This document shows positions 1 to 12,555 of a stretch of 64,000 bases of DNA, piece by piece (position 1 is the stretch's first letter; the number at the start of each line of letters is the position of its first letter). The notes below the pieces were generated by a model. That model saw only the letters and a program-made list of their open reading frames with translations. It did no database searches and was not told the origin of the DNA. A program made the translations under genes and the position numbers. The DNA lies in contig NC_134960.1 of NCBI RefSeq assembly GCF_965638725.1, positions 4,094,501 through 4,158,500 of the forward strand, given 5' to 3'. This stretch comes from Aptenodytes patagonicus (taxonomy: Eukaryota; Chordata; Aves; Sphenisciformes; Spheniscidae).

Positions 1-3000
1 GCACACGGGGCAACTGCGCCTCAAATCTCTGCAAGGACGAGCCCGTGCTGTAAAAATCGTCCTTCCTGCACTGTTGAGGACTTGGATGAACAATGTAGAC
101 TGGATAATACCAGTCGGCTGTGAGTTACATCCCTCTGACACATGCCTCCATAATGGACCCCGCCTCGTACTTTAGGAGTTGAAGTACAGTCTGCCCTGCT
201 CTTCTGTACAAAAGTTTCTGGTATATAATAAAAATAAACAAAGAATAGTCTCCAGTGCAGAGGCCAAAGATCTTATAGTTGCTGTAGGAAACATACACAA
301 GTATCTTCCAATGGAAACAATGTGATGTCTTCTTGCATGTCCAGAAATTTTTCATTCTGTCATAACACTGTAGTCTCTCCACTCCTCTTCATAAGCCCTT
401 CATCCCTCTTTGCTAATGGTTTATAATATAGAACAATTCAACTGTATATATTGATGTAAATCATGTCACCTTCTCTGTGAATTATATAAAATAATTCATA
501 CTGAAGAACTCATGGAAGGGTTTTTAAGGCTGCAATTCATCTTCTCTTTTCCATTAGCTTGGGCAAGAATAAAAGCCAGATACAAATTTGGCTCTTTCCT
601 TTGGAACGGAAAAAATGTAGTTATTTAATATCTGAAACTATCAGTTCCGCTATATTCATAAATTGGACTGTACAAGCTCTGAGGAAGGTGTGTTAGTCCA
701 GACTCTCTCCACTACAATCAGTGGAACTATGGACAGCAGACAGCATAGTTTATATTTGTTTGTAAAGTGCCAGCTAGTCAATAATACTAAAATAATTACA
801 GATAAAACCAGCTTCTTATCTATTTTTTAACTTCCTACCCAGTCAGAAAATAATTTTCATATCAAGCCTAATCTGTTGGTACCTGTACACTTGGAAATCG
901 CTGTTGGATGGTTTGATGGGGAACTGCCCCTTGTCCCATCCATCTGTGTATTAAAATGGACACTCGTGAAGTTGCACCAGGCCGCATTTCGTTCCTTGCC
1001 CCAGGCTAGCTAAGCTGTACTACAAACACAAGAAAACGTTGGATATCTAAGACTCCAGCTTGTCACGGTGTACAGCTCCACTGCCCTTGGGGTAGCCATA
1101 CAGAATGGTACCACCTTTCTTTCCAAAGTGCTGTAACAAGCACCCATGAATTCACCCAGCAAGAAAAAGGAGGGCGTATGGGTCGTAGAAGCTGCATTAC
1201 CTTGGGAGTGGGGAGTCCTATGCTCACCCTCTGCTCACTGGATGCACAGGGTTTGGATTGGCATAACGGACTGGCAACCACTTCCCTCAACCAGCCACCA
1301 TGGCTATAACCAGGAATGACCCTGCAGGTTCCCCAGGCTGAGAAGAAACAATTTTGTAATCTTTACATCCTTGTAGTTATTTGGAAAGCTTCCAGACTTC
1401 TTTTAAAGGAGTCATATTTTATTGGACTTGTATTTTCTCAACCTCCGGTTGCCAACACTAGCCCACAGGGCTGGCTGATTTACACGTAAGATCTGATATT
1501 GAAATACAGGCACTTAAGCAAGTATTGGGCATTTAAATAGTCCAATTTAAGTATATGAAATAAGACTTTCATGCATTTTTTTCTCAACCTCACCACCCAA
1601 AAGTGAGATTTAGATATCCATTTAGGTGGCCACATCTGAGAAACTGGCACTCAAAACATATACAAGCTCATTAAGTATGCAATTATGGTCACCTAATTGT
1701 GGTATTCCACACAGGGGCAATTGCTTGGATTTCCTGTGGGGAAAAATGAGCATACGTCCGCTGTGGAACAGGAGAAAATTCAAACTGTATGCAGCTGTAC
1801 TTGTATGCACAAAATGCACAGAAAATCCTTGATGTGCGGCATCTGTGTTAAAACCAGAAAAGGAGAACCCCAGAAACTCAGGTATTAGGACTTAACATTA
1901 TAATAGCACAACTTTTGAAATCCCTCCTAGTACTGTCACTTTAAATGTTTTATTGATTAAGGCCTAGATTACTTAACCTAAAGCCCTATATTTATATTTA
2001 GCCAAGGTAAGTTATGAGTCACGAGTAATCCTTTTGATCCAGAGGTTGCCATGGGTCACCAGAGAAATGAGTTGAGTTATAATATCCTAGCAAACTAGCT
2101 GTGTGTACAGAAGAATAAATTAAATAAACTCTCCTTTAGAAAGTCTCAGTGATTCCGTACTCTGTTTCTGTTTAACCAGAAAATGTTGTGTTTGTTTTCT
2201 TTTCTCCCCCCATCTAAAACCGAAATATATTTGTGATGACAGATGCAAATGTAGTCGCTGATGTTTGTAGCCAGCTGAATTGTCTTTCTACTAAGGGTGT
2301 CAGCACTTCAGTCCTGAGCCTTGGCTGCTCTGGCTGAGAACTGAAGTCTTTAAAAACACATGTGAATAAATCTGACTCAGATGACTTATCTGTGTTGAAC
2401 TCCACGTTGAAGTGGCATTACCCAGGTGTGTTTGCATCTGTCTGATCAGGTCTGCTGTTTACTACTACAGCCAAACAAAGCTGATCTTCATAATCTTCAG
2501 AACCTGCCAAGTATGTGAAATACAAGCATGGGTCTAAGTATTCCCCTGTGTGTGCAATCCAAGTCTAGCGGCAATGCAGTAAGTTATTTCAGTTCTCAGG
2601 CAGGCCAAGTCTCCAGACCCCAATGAGAATAGGAATTATTGTTTTTTCTTGCTTTTTATAGTCTTGGACGCTGTTAAACAAGGTGGTGAGTACCCACAGC
2701 TCCCCTTCAAATCCTGCAGGCCTGTTTCTGCATTAGCATCTCTGCCTCCCAGGGATTGTTGCCTGTGTCAGTTGTGGATGCAGAGAGCACCCTCAAGGAC
2801 TGTGCCGAGTGCGATATGCGTCTGCGCACCCACTCCCTGTCCACACAGCTGGACCATGCACACACAACAGCGTGAGAGGCCTGAGGTCTCTGCATACTCT
2901 GGGGAAGGACACAGAGTTACTCCGTAGCCCTGCACGAAGCTGTGCTTGTAAGTTCTCTCTTTGGACACACAGGACATTTTGTCTAACACTGGCCTGCTGG

Positions 3001-6000
3001 CAGACCTCGAGATTTAGTGCAGACATAACCCAAGTCATAGGTCTGAATTCACTTTGAACTGAAATTGGTATCATAAACTAGCAGAGCCTTTTGCTTTGTT
3101 TGCTTTCTTTGGTGTGGTTTATTTTTAAAATGTATGCATATTTCCAAGAAGCATCTTGAAAATTTATTTTTATTGTGGAAATGGAATGCTTCCTGGCTTT
3201 TTTGAGTGTCTTGGTGTAAGTTTATGTCCTATATCAAGTTAGCATTAGCAGTTGCATACCAAAACTGTGTAGGAGAGATTGAAACAGATGTGACTTCCCA
3301 TCCGAATCAGGTAGACCTTGCCCATATGAAGCTGGATGACCAGAGACTCAGGAGACTGTCCACTGAGTTCTTTTGACTAGTCCAGTAACCTACTGGGCAG
3401 TACACTGAGATTTGCTGGGCTTGCTCAAAATATGAGACTCCTCATAGTTGTCAGAAAACAGATGATGAGTCCCAGATGTTCAATACTCGTGGATTACTAA
3501 GGAAAGCAAATAGAGGGAACAACTTTTAAGGACCTAGACAAAAAATGTCTGGTCTGGTTTAGGTTCCTAACTTGCTAAGTGGGTGAGTGTCTGTTTGTAT
3601 CCAAATCAGTGTGGGAGCCCCGGGGCTGTAAAATCATTACATTAAAAATTCTCTGTGAGCTGAGACTATAGATCACATACAAGTGTGGCAGCTGGCTGTG
3701 TATTACTTCAGCCTCTGAGTCTTCTCTTAACAAGCACTCCAATTCTGTAGCAGAAAAAAACATTCATGAAAGAATCTTCATCCCAATAACTGAGTAGACT
3801 GGGAAGAGTGTTGATCTCAGGGCTTTGAAGTACATGATTGTCAAAACTTCCATTTTTTATTTATTTGCTCTTCCATCCATACCAATACGTGGTTGTGTAA
3901 TTTACTGGGCTTAGTTGCACTTGATCTTTAAGTGTGACTCAATGAAAGATTTGACTTCAAGAGATTTCCTGTTTCACAAGTGGCCTGTTTCTGAAACAAG
4001 AGGATGATAAACAAAGGAGTACTTTACTACCCCAGTTCAACAAATGGTTCCATATTGATAGACTCCAGTATCCAGCCATGGAAGGTCCATTTGCTGCTGC
4101 TTCTTTCCATATACCTCCAGCATTTACTTGTTCAGTCCACAGGAATCTGGATATCCATTGTAACCAAAAGTAAAGTTAGTCTGGTAAAAGTGTCCTTTAC
4201 TTTTCACCTTTGTATATAGCTGAGGAGCCACTCTTTCTCTCTCAACAACTTCTGCTTTCTTTTGCATGATCTTGTTTCTCCATATTTGGTGCTCAGTTAT
4301 TGAGCATACGATTAAAATATAAAGGAAGGAATCAACAGATCTGATCTGCGACTCACAAAACCTCCCACTTACATACTTCAGTGAAAACTCTATCCCAAAG
4401 CTGAATTCCTGTATTGCAGTGTTCACTTTTACAGGTTAATAGTTCGTCGTTTGCTTGAACACACAGGAACTCATTGGCAATTCATCATTCTGCCTTAGTT
4501 CCTTTCGTTGAATAGGCAGGTCCTGGTAAAGCTGACCTTTGCGCAGGTTTAACGTTTCCCCTTCACACCTTCAAGGCTGAGGAGTTTGACTGACATCAAT
4601 AATTAATTTTTGAACAAATACGGCACACCTTTTCCTGTGGTTCCTCTCAAAGATATGAGTCTTTGTGCATCGCAACACCAGGCATGTTATGAAGGGGGGA
4701 GTCCAAAGGACACTGGTGAGGATCAAAGTCTAAGATTCAGCCTGTCCCGGTGCAGTTGTTAATGCTGTGTCTCACCTCTGCTATGCTGTCATGTCCTTCT
4801 GGGTGCCATAGACAAGACAGAAAAGTATGGGTGTGCGCTGCAAAGCTCAATACATTCAGGACAGGTTGCATCAGCTAAATAGCTGCTTTGGGCACGTGCA
4901 ATAACCATGATAGGTGGTTCTGGGAGCAGAGTCTCTTCAAGTGACTGGGTAAGCCAGAGGAGTTAAAAAAAAAAAAGATTCTCAGATTCCGCCCAAGCAA
5001 AATATTCCCAGCGGAAGAACAGGGCATGATGTGGAAGAACCCAGCAGATGGCTGTGCTGCTTCCTTTGCTCTTCTGGCCTGAATGGGAGGTGTTGGTTTG
5101 CAGGGCCACGCTAGCACTGGAACTTTGCACCAGGTCATCTTGCTTTTCTTATTTTCCAGGTGATGTAGGTGAGATGTAAGCCAACTAAATGAAAGAGAAA
5201 CCCTGTCTTCATTGACAGCTTGATGGGAACTAAACACTCCCATAGAGTGATGGAGAAAAGGGGAGAAGATTATCCATTAAAATAAAATATTAACTCTCCT
5301 GCATGGCTGACCATTGCTCATCTCTAGTTTACCGATCTCAGCTGGTCACCAGTATTGGCACAAACAGAGCTTTAAACTCCTGGAGACTGAAAAACTTACT
5401 TTTTAAGTGTGAGAGTGAATGATGCAAATTTTGAAAAGACCTTTGTTAATTCTGCCTTGTCGACTTTGCATGTGCTAGCAACTAAGAAAAAGAACAGTTA
5501 AAAAAAGAAAAGCCATTACAGTGCACAAGTAATCTGTCTCACCTTTTGCTTGTTTGGTATTTGTTATTACTAGTTCTGTTCTTATGAAGGACATTCAGAC
5601 TAGAAAGCCAGGCTAGTTCTAGCCATTATTATTTGTCTTTACAAATTTTGACTTAAATTCCTCTATTCCTGTATACGAAGCAGCTTTAAAATATTCCCTT
5701 GAAAATTTGGGTAAGCAACTGTCCCCAATGCCTTCAGCTTGCAGAGTCCTGTTACGTGAATCCTAAACCATGCTGGATGCTGGCCATGACTCGACCTTGA
5801 AGGAGACTGGTCTGGGGAGAAGGGAGGAATCTGGACAACAGGCGCTCTTGTCAGCATCCCTCGCCATTGAGGGCAGCATAACTTACGATGCGATTTGTAT
5901 TGCAACATAAATCATGGCTGCCTCAAGCTCCACGTAACTCCCCTGATGCAGAGTCTGCAGTTCATGTGATAGGGCAGGGGCTGAGGGCTGGTGGTGCTAC

Positions 6001-7312
6001 AGATGTTGGTGAAGAAACTAGGTGACAAGTGACACTGCCTCCATGGCCTCCCGCCTCCAAAAAGAACTGACGGACAAGGGCAGTTTTCTGACAGCGGCAG
6101 CTCCTCAACAGAAGATGGGCAAAGGGCAAGATTTGGGGAAGGTTACAGAAGGAGGCACACAGATGTTTTGGAACAGCCCATTCAGATTTCTACCTGCATC
6201 TTGAGAAACTGGTAAAAATCTGAGTCAAAATGGAGGAAACCTGAGATGAATAAGGTTACCCCTTTTTTTCTGCATGCAAGATGTAGGAGGTTTTGCTTTG
6301 CTTTTGGGCATATGGCAATGTGGCCCTTCTGTTACATCCAGAAAGGGAACATTAGTGTGCTTAGATTTACAGGAGTGTTTCTGAACGTGCAGCGTGTAAC
6401 ATTACAGGTTCTTCTGGGAGATGCTCAGGGAATCCTGTTGCAGGTGGCTATTTATTTCAGCCTCCATGTGCAGGAAGTGAGAGAAGCTTTCTAGGTGGAG
6501 GGAGCCTAGGCTGAACAGTCTCTGGGAGGAACTACAGCCAAGTCTGGTGAGGAGATCTGGGTATTACGTCGTTACAAGATTCCATGCGCTTAAAGCTGGA
6601 TTGTAGCAGAGGGGTCCGTATGACTCCGCAGTGTCTGTGGCTGCTTAGGAGTGGGGAAGGAAAGCCATCTGCTTCTAAATACTGCTTTATATTTCCCTCT
6701 TGTCAATGCATCTGTGTGAGTTTGTAGACGCTCTGCATCTGGGGAAATCCCATCACCTTCATTCTAAGGATGAGCTAGAGCACTCTATCCACTTACGTCT
6801 CTGAGGTACCCAAGTTGTCTAGCACAGCAAACTCAGCATGAAGCCAGATCACACTGGTGACTTACAAAGCCCCAGATCCCAGTGTAAGACATTCAACCAT
6901 CTCCATTTTCTTTACTTAAATATGACAATGCAGCTGTGCCGCAAGCCCATGCAATCAAGGATTTTGAATACTGAGGCAGAAAATCCCCCTGAATCTTGCT
7001 GTCACGGTGTTTTGACCTCATTCTAGGTTAACTCTTGTATATGCTGCCTGAGCATAATGTGCTGTAATGTCCAGACACCAAAAGAACAGCAAAGGCTGAT
7101 ATTTCATGGCCTTTGTAGGACAAACTCAAGTATATGGGCTACGGCTAGTTAACAATGACTACTGTTATTTTGTTTCTTAAGAATATAATTCCAGAGGGTT
7201 GGGGAGGAAGCTAAGAAGTAGCCACTACTCCTCTGGATAGGAGTGGATACTTGATCTGAAACAGCTGATAAAATAGTTGAGTCTTCTTATAAAATAAATC
7301 CTGGCTTCTGAA

Positions 7313-7344
7313 GAAGCTGCAGAAAATGGATTTTTTGCAGCTTC
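7313..7344. repeat. Short inverted repeat, 14-bp stem with tetraloop
   Basis: GAAGCTGCA at 7313-7321 is the exact reverse complement of TGCAGCTTC at 7336-7344. The stem continues inward through one G-T pair and four A-T pairs to the loop TGGA. It is too short for a microRNA precursor. It could form a small cruciform or RNA hairpin. Confidence 0.75.
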
Positions 7345-7784
7345 CAGAGTCTTAGAGCAAGAATCCACAGGATGGATGTGGGACATGTTTCTCATCTAGT
7401 CATGCTCTTAAGTAACGTTCTTGTCACAAACCCCTAAAAAAATGGCAGTCACCTGGCGCTGGAACAGATGTCATTGTTCTTCAGTCAAACTCCACTTCTA
7501 ATCCTCTTTTTTGTGTGTTTCAGACAAACTGTAACCAAAAAAGAGGAGGGAGGAGAATGTCTGGGAGAAGCTTAGACCTTACTGCACATACCACAAAGAG
7601 GCACCACAGTGGAAAGCGCTGCTGAGCTTTGAGGAGCCGGCAGGCTTGGAAGCTCGTAGGCAGGATTGCAGGCAGCTTCCCCTTTTACTGGGACTTGGAA
7701 AATTCATTAGACCTGAAAATTGCCAGATCTACTCCAAAGGGAAGGGAGAAGGGTCATGCGAAGTTTGGAGAAAATTCAAACTGC

Positions 7785-7799
7785 TTTTTTTTTTTTTTT
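7785..7799. repeat. T15 homopolymer
   Basis: Uninterrupted run of T followed by AATTTGCAG. Confidence 0.95.
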
Positions 7800-9360
7800 A
7801 ATTTGCAGATTGTGAAAAGTTGACCTGAGCTTCCAATTGTAAAATTCTGTCTAATAATAAAGTTGGGTGGGGCTGATCCAGCCAGGAGATACAGTGATGA
7901 AGTGTTGGGCCTGGGCAGTTTCCACTGGCAGAGATCTTCTGGAACCCAGACTGGATTTTAAAGCTCCCCGCAGGAGCGAAGCTGGCCACCAGCGCTCATT
8001 CTGTTCTGCTTCTTCATCGGCAATAATCCATACGTGCAGCAGCACCCCAGTTATTTATAGTTGACCTATATTCAAATGTTGGTTATGATTGTGCACCAGA
8101 AAGATGCAGAAGGCAACCTGGAGGATACCTAAGCCAAAGGGATGTGCACAGTGTGTATCCAAAGGGAGAGGGCAGGGGTAGTAGTACGGAGTAGGTTGAT
8201 AATGAGTTTTGAAAGCCGGGATTTGTTGGTTGCTGATTAACAAAATGAGAAACCGAGGTAGAGTGCAATTAGGAGGATTACTGTGAGCTCATAACTCCTC
8301 CCCAGCTCCTGAGAGAGTGGTTTGTTAAACTGACCTTTCGCGGGGCTGGGCTGGAAAGATATGAATTAGCTCATAATGCAGGAATATTTTCATTTAATAA
8401 AACTGCCCTCAAATTTGTTTGGAGTTCCCAGGCTTCTCGAGAGAAAAAGAAAGAGAGCTATTATGTTCTACAAAAACAATGACATTTTACCCTCTGTATT
8501 TACTCTTTCCAATAGAAAATCTGCAGTAGGCCAAGGTCCCTATCACAGCAACACTTGACACTTCTACCGTGCATCTCACATGCCCTTACAAACAACCAAA
8601 CACGCTTGGAGAAGCCCTTTGCTTCATTCACCAGTGCTTCACCTTCCCTGCACTAAAACAAATTACTTAGAAGCCTTACTGACAAATAATCCCTCTTACC
8701 CTGAAGAAGGGTGGGTTAAAAATAGACAGAGAGGAACAGAAAACCATTCAAAGACCCAAATGTTAAACCCGGGAGCTGAAACCACATCTCGGGCAATCCC
8801 ATAAGTGCAATGAAAGCAGGCAGGTGGGGCAGGACCGCTTGGTACCCAGCGGCTGGTGCAGCCCAGGCATGTCTTCCTTGTGCCTACTGCTTCCAAGCTG
8901 AGCATTATAGGAGGGCAGGGCCTGGCCAACAACTCTGAAAGCTCAACAACAGCTCATAAATGTTCATTTGGAAACGCCAGCGGCATCCCTTGTGCAACAC
9001 TGTGCAGATGAAACACGCTGCGCCGTCCCCTCCAGCAATGGCATGGGAAGGGTGAAGGGAAAGCAGCACCGGGGCTGGGGGACATGGGACAGTGTGAAGC
9101 AATCGCTCTTCTCTGCTTGCCTCAGCTCTTTCGAGCCAAGGTGGAGGTTTTGGGGCAGGCACTGGTCACGAGGCACCAGCCAGAAACTAGCCCATCGCTT
9201 TCTCAACGTCTCCAGTTTAAACCCTACACAGCATTTCAGAGCCGCAGGTGCTGGTATGGTCAGGCGCGTTCATCAGTCCCCAACTCATTTTGCAGAGCCT
9301 GAGAAGTGGATAGCCACAATCCGACAGGAAAGGATAAAAAAGTGAAGGGGACGTTTTATA

Positions 9361-9690
9361 CCCGTATGGGAAAGGGGAGTCCCATCTTGCGGGGACCAAG
9401 TCTTGGGCTCTGCTATCTCAGCGGCCCTTGCCGGGTCGATGGAGGCTACGAGCTGGCTGGGGCGTCCCTACGGGGAGGAGATGTTTTAGCAGCTGCGTGA
9501 CTGATGGGGGTATTGGTGCTATATTTTGAGGACAAGGTCGGACACGGGCCCTGAGACAGGCTTCAGGGGGCTTCGGGGCACTGCAGGCCCAGGCAGAGCG
9601 GTCTGGCGTCGCCATGGCAACCGTTGGCCTGCGAGGGCCTGAGGTAAGCCTGCGGCCTGCCTGCCTCTCTCCGGGGTCTGCCTCGTCCTG
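9361..9690. promoter_or_regulatory. CpG-rich patch, possible orphan promoter
   Basis: By hand count, about 20 CpG dinucleotides fall in roughly 330 bp of GC-rich DNA, in strong contrast with the CpG-poor flanks; observed/expected is estimated at about 0.7. It contains a palindromic X-box (9608-9621) and a splice-donor-like GAGGTAAGC (9641-9649). No TATA box is seen at a suitable distance. It could be a lncRNA promoter, the promoter of an unannotated small gene, or a CpG-rich enhancer. Confidence 0.45.
9608..9621 (+). promoter_or_regulatory. RFX X-box motif
   Basis: GTCGCCATGGCAAC differs from the palindromic RFX consensus GTTGCCATGGCAAC at one position, where consensus sites tolerate variation. 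RFX factors bind such sites at promoters of ciliary genes and at many enhancers. It lies inside the CpG-rich patch, which makes function more likely than for an isolated match. Confidence 0.55.
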
Positions 9691-9903
9691 TGAAGGTTTA
9701 ACATTTATTACCCCCTTTGGCTGATTTTTTGGGTTGTTTTTGCACTTTAGCATTTGCTCAGCACCCCGTGGAGAAGAGGTTGCCACCATTTCCCTTTTCC
9801 ATGCCATACTCTTCCCTGGCACACATGTCCTGGGCTGTTAACGGGGAATGGCTGCCTTTACCGCAGGAAACGCAGGAAAACTGAGGAGAAATGGGGCCAT
9901 TGA
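9614..9903 (+). other. Possible two-exon small ORF or lncRNA 5' end (speculative)
   Basis: An ATG at 9614 in strong context (G at -3 and +4) opens ten codons (MATVGLRGPE) and ends exactly at a consensus donor, GAG|GTAAGC (9641-9649). A T-rich acceptor ending TTTGCACTTTAG at 9750 would define a 107-nt intron. Joining in phase keeps the frame open for 50 more codons, to TGA at 9901-9903. The second-exon peptide is rich in His, Cys, Pro and Arg and is unlike any family I know. The ATG is part of the X-box palindrome, so it may be coincidental. A non-coding transcript is at least as likely. Confidence 0.2.
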
Positions 9904-10621
9904 TAAGTCACGAAAATATCCACTTTCCTTTGAAAACTTCCCCGTGTGGTTTGCTTGAGTATCAAGCAACTTAATTGTTGGATGTATTTAAGTAATATTA
10001 AACTCTGCCTTTTTTTCTTCATGTTCAAAGGGAAAGAGCCTGTATTGGTACAATTCATTTTTTAAAGCCTTTTAAAATAGCTCTTTGGCAACACCTCTTT
10101 GAAGTCTAATCCAATCTGCAATATATGTCTTCCAAGTTAATCCCAATTTTTTCAGGACAACCAGTAATGTTACATAAAGGCTTTCCAAAGAATAACAAGA
10201 GTGCAAGGCACAATATAGTTAAATCTCCTGATAAGGGGGACAATTCTGCTGTTATTTACAAGAGCATAAATCCACAGTCACTCCGCCAGTGGGTTGACCA
10301 CGCAGGACCAGCCCCCTGGAAACCAATTTACTTCTCAGCTTTGCTAGGTTTATCCTGTATTTGCCACTCAAACTGAGATTTAGATTTAAAATGTTAATTT
10401 TTAATAAGGCAGCAGTTTTATTTTAGAAGCCTCCAGGAACCGGTTCTGGTTTGTGTTCATTGCAGAGCTTTATGACTTTCTCAGGATCTCTCTAGACCTT
10501 CCATATGCATTTTCCAAGTACTTTTCTATGCAGTCTGTGCTGTATTATGTTTGACCCCCAAAGAGTGAAATTAGGGACTCCTTCTTCTGATACAAAAGAA
10601 GACACTGAATAAATAAGGGGT

Positions 10622-10660
10622 GGAAAGACCCTTAAGTGGAAGGAAAGATCCATAAGTGGA
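10622..10660. repeat. 20-bp imperfect tandem duplication
   Basis: GGAAAGACCCTTAAGTGGA (10622-10640) is repeated as GGAAAGATCCATAAGTGGA (10642-10660) with two substitutions and a 1-bp spacer; a small local duplication. Confidence 0.85.
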
Positions 10661-11949
10661 AATGAAATTCTAGGTTGCACTACCAATCCTTAAATATCAT
10701 GAGTAAAAATCTTTTTAAGGTTGGCAGACAGAACCCCCTGGCTCGAAGCCAAAGATGGAAAAATCAAAACTGGAACTAAGAGGTAAACTTTTAAATACGG
10801 TATAAGTTATTAACGGAACAGCTTCCCAAGGGACATGATAGAGTCTCCATTGCTTGAACTCTGGTCTTATTGCCCATTACGATTTTCCTCACACGACCCC
10901 CTTCTCCAGCTAACCCTCCAAAACTCCAGCTCTCTGCCCCACAGGGTTAAAATCTGATCACTTTCCTCAGCTCCTCAGATGCTAATCACCCTTTTTGCTC
11001 AGACTAACAAAAAGACTAACATAATTACACCACACAGAGAAGGTTTTCTCAGCCTGTGTTGGGCTTGACGTTGACTGTTTCTACAAGGGCTTTTGTGCCC
11101 CCAAACTTCTCCATTGTTTCCCAAGAATATTTGGTCTAATGAAGAAGCATCTCCTCTCCTCACAGACTGTGCCTCTTCAAATCATGTCTTCTGAAAAACA
11201 CATCCAGTGGCTCAGCTACGTGTTGTTGAGCTTGGTGCAGGAATGATTGACTTGAGCGAAGAGAAGGGCAGCCCCCATTATTGCTGTGTTCCCTAGGGCC
11301 TTCAAAATGGGTGACTCTTCACTCTGTGTCAGTACCCATCTGCCAGACTGAGTTGGGAAGGTCTTTATAGTAAGGTTTCCACCAAAACACCTTAAGCACT
11401 GAACTATGTTACTGCTTCTTTGCCATCAGAAAAATACCTGGGCAAAAGCGGTGCCCAGTCTGAGCTCTTTCAGGTTTGGTTGTTGCGCTTTACGTTCCTG
11501 GATGGTGGATCCAGTGATATGTTATGCTCGCGAGCCAGATTTCTGAGCCGTAACTGCTTTCCAGGACTTTCATTATGTGGCGCAGGTGTTCTGCATTATA
11601 ACTCATTTTTCACTCACACGGCTGTAAGAAGATAGGGCAGTCCTGCTTATTATTGTCTTTTTTTTACAAATCATCTGTATTGGTGTTTGCTGTTCGCTGG
11701 TGGCTCATTTGTACCGTGAATGGTATGATATGTCTAGTAATATGACCCAGCAGATTTACTGCACAATTGGCAACATTAGAGCACCCTGAGACATCAGCCA
11801 AAAACCTATGAGGTCCAGAATAGATTAGGGAGATTGCTATTGCAGATACAATATACTTCTACAACGTCGTTCTCAGGGTTCATTTGGATACTGTTAAGTG
11901 CGTTTGGCTATGAAACATAAATCTGTTTCCATCTGCATTTATTTACCTT

Positions 11950-12050
11950 GCAGCATGTATATGCTATTTGTGTGTGCATGTACATCTGTCCGTACACATG
12001 TGCCTGTGTGTTCATGTATATGAGTTTATATACATATATATGTATGTATT
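11950..12050. repeat. Degenerate TG/TA low-complexity tract
   Basis: Interrupted TGTG, CATG and TATA steps culminate in the 16-bp palindrome ATACATATATATGTAT (12030-12045). It looks like a decayed dinucleotide microsatellite. Confidence 0.8.
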
Positions 12051-12522
12051 TACCACTGAAATATTTTTCAGTTCAAGAACCTCTCACATGTCATTCCATC
12101 TGTTCCCTTTTACTGATTTAAAAGACATGTCTGCTGAAAACAGTTAATTTTCCCTTACTCTCTTTCCTGAAGATGTGCTGTTGCTCTGCAAGGGTAAGAG
12201 AATGTAATAAAAATGACTGTTTATACGGTGGAGACATGAACGACGAAATGTAACATAGACTTTGCAAATGGAAATTAGTGATGTGTGGAGCTGATAAAAT
12301 ATTGGGCAAGATTTTTCTGCAGAAAATGTGATGAAAACAAAGTTTCCATTAAGAGCAACTTGTTGGCAGGAGCTAATACATAAAATTTGCACTTTTCAGC
12401 AGATATATTTCACTGCCCAGGTTTTCCTTTTTCCAGTGAAAAGACAAAGTTTTTAGCAGAAGGAAAGCACTGTCCATGAATTTCTTTTAGTTGGAACAAA
12501 AATTTTCCACAGAAAAAAACAG

Positions 12523-12523
<1 letters not shown>

Positions 12524-12549
<26 letters not shown>
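12524..12549. repeat. T26 homopolymer
   Basis: An uninterrupted run of 26 T, followed by AAAATAAGG. On the minus strand it would be a 26-nt poly(A); no poly(A) hexamer or gene-like sequence precedes it, so a retroposed origin is unproven. Confidence 0.95.

Positions 12550-12555
<6 letters not shown>

Larger units (their letters stand above)
1..9360. other. Gene-free AT-rich DNA (desert, first part)
   Basis: No open frame here exceeds about 125 codons, and none encodes a recognisable domain. The sequence is mostly AT-rich with a slight GC rise from about 8.8 kb. Noted items are a 14-bp stem hairpin (7313-7344), a T15 run (7785-7799), an RFX half-site GTTGCCAT (2045-2052), and an AT-rich stretch with TGAATTAGCTCATAATGC (8361-8378) that looks like a homeodomain-rich regulatory segment. 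No RNA gene or intact mobile element was recognised. Confidence 0.7.

Noticed and set aside
9418..9822. 134-codon minus-strand open frame over the X-box patch
   Set aside because: Its composition follows the CpG-rich DNA. No domain is visible, and the better splice signals are on the plus strand.
12524..12549. Processed pseudogene ending in this poly(A) on the minus strand
   Set aside because: No AATAAA or gene-like sequence lies beside the run, and no target-site duplication was seen.
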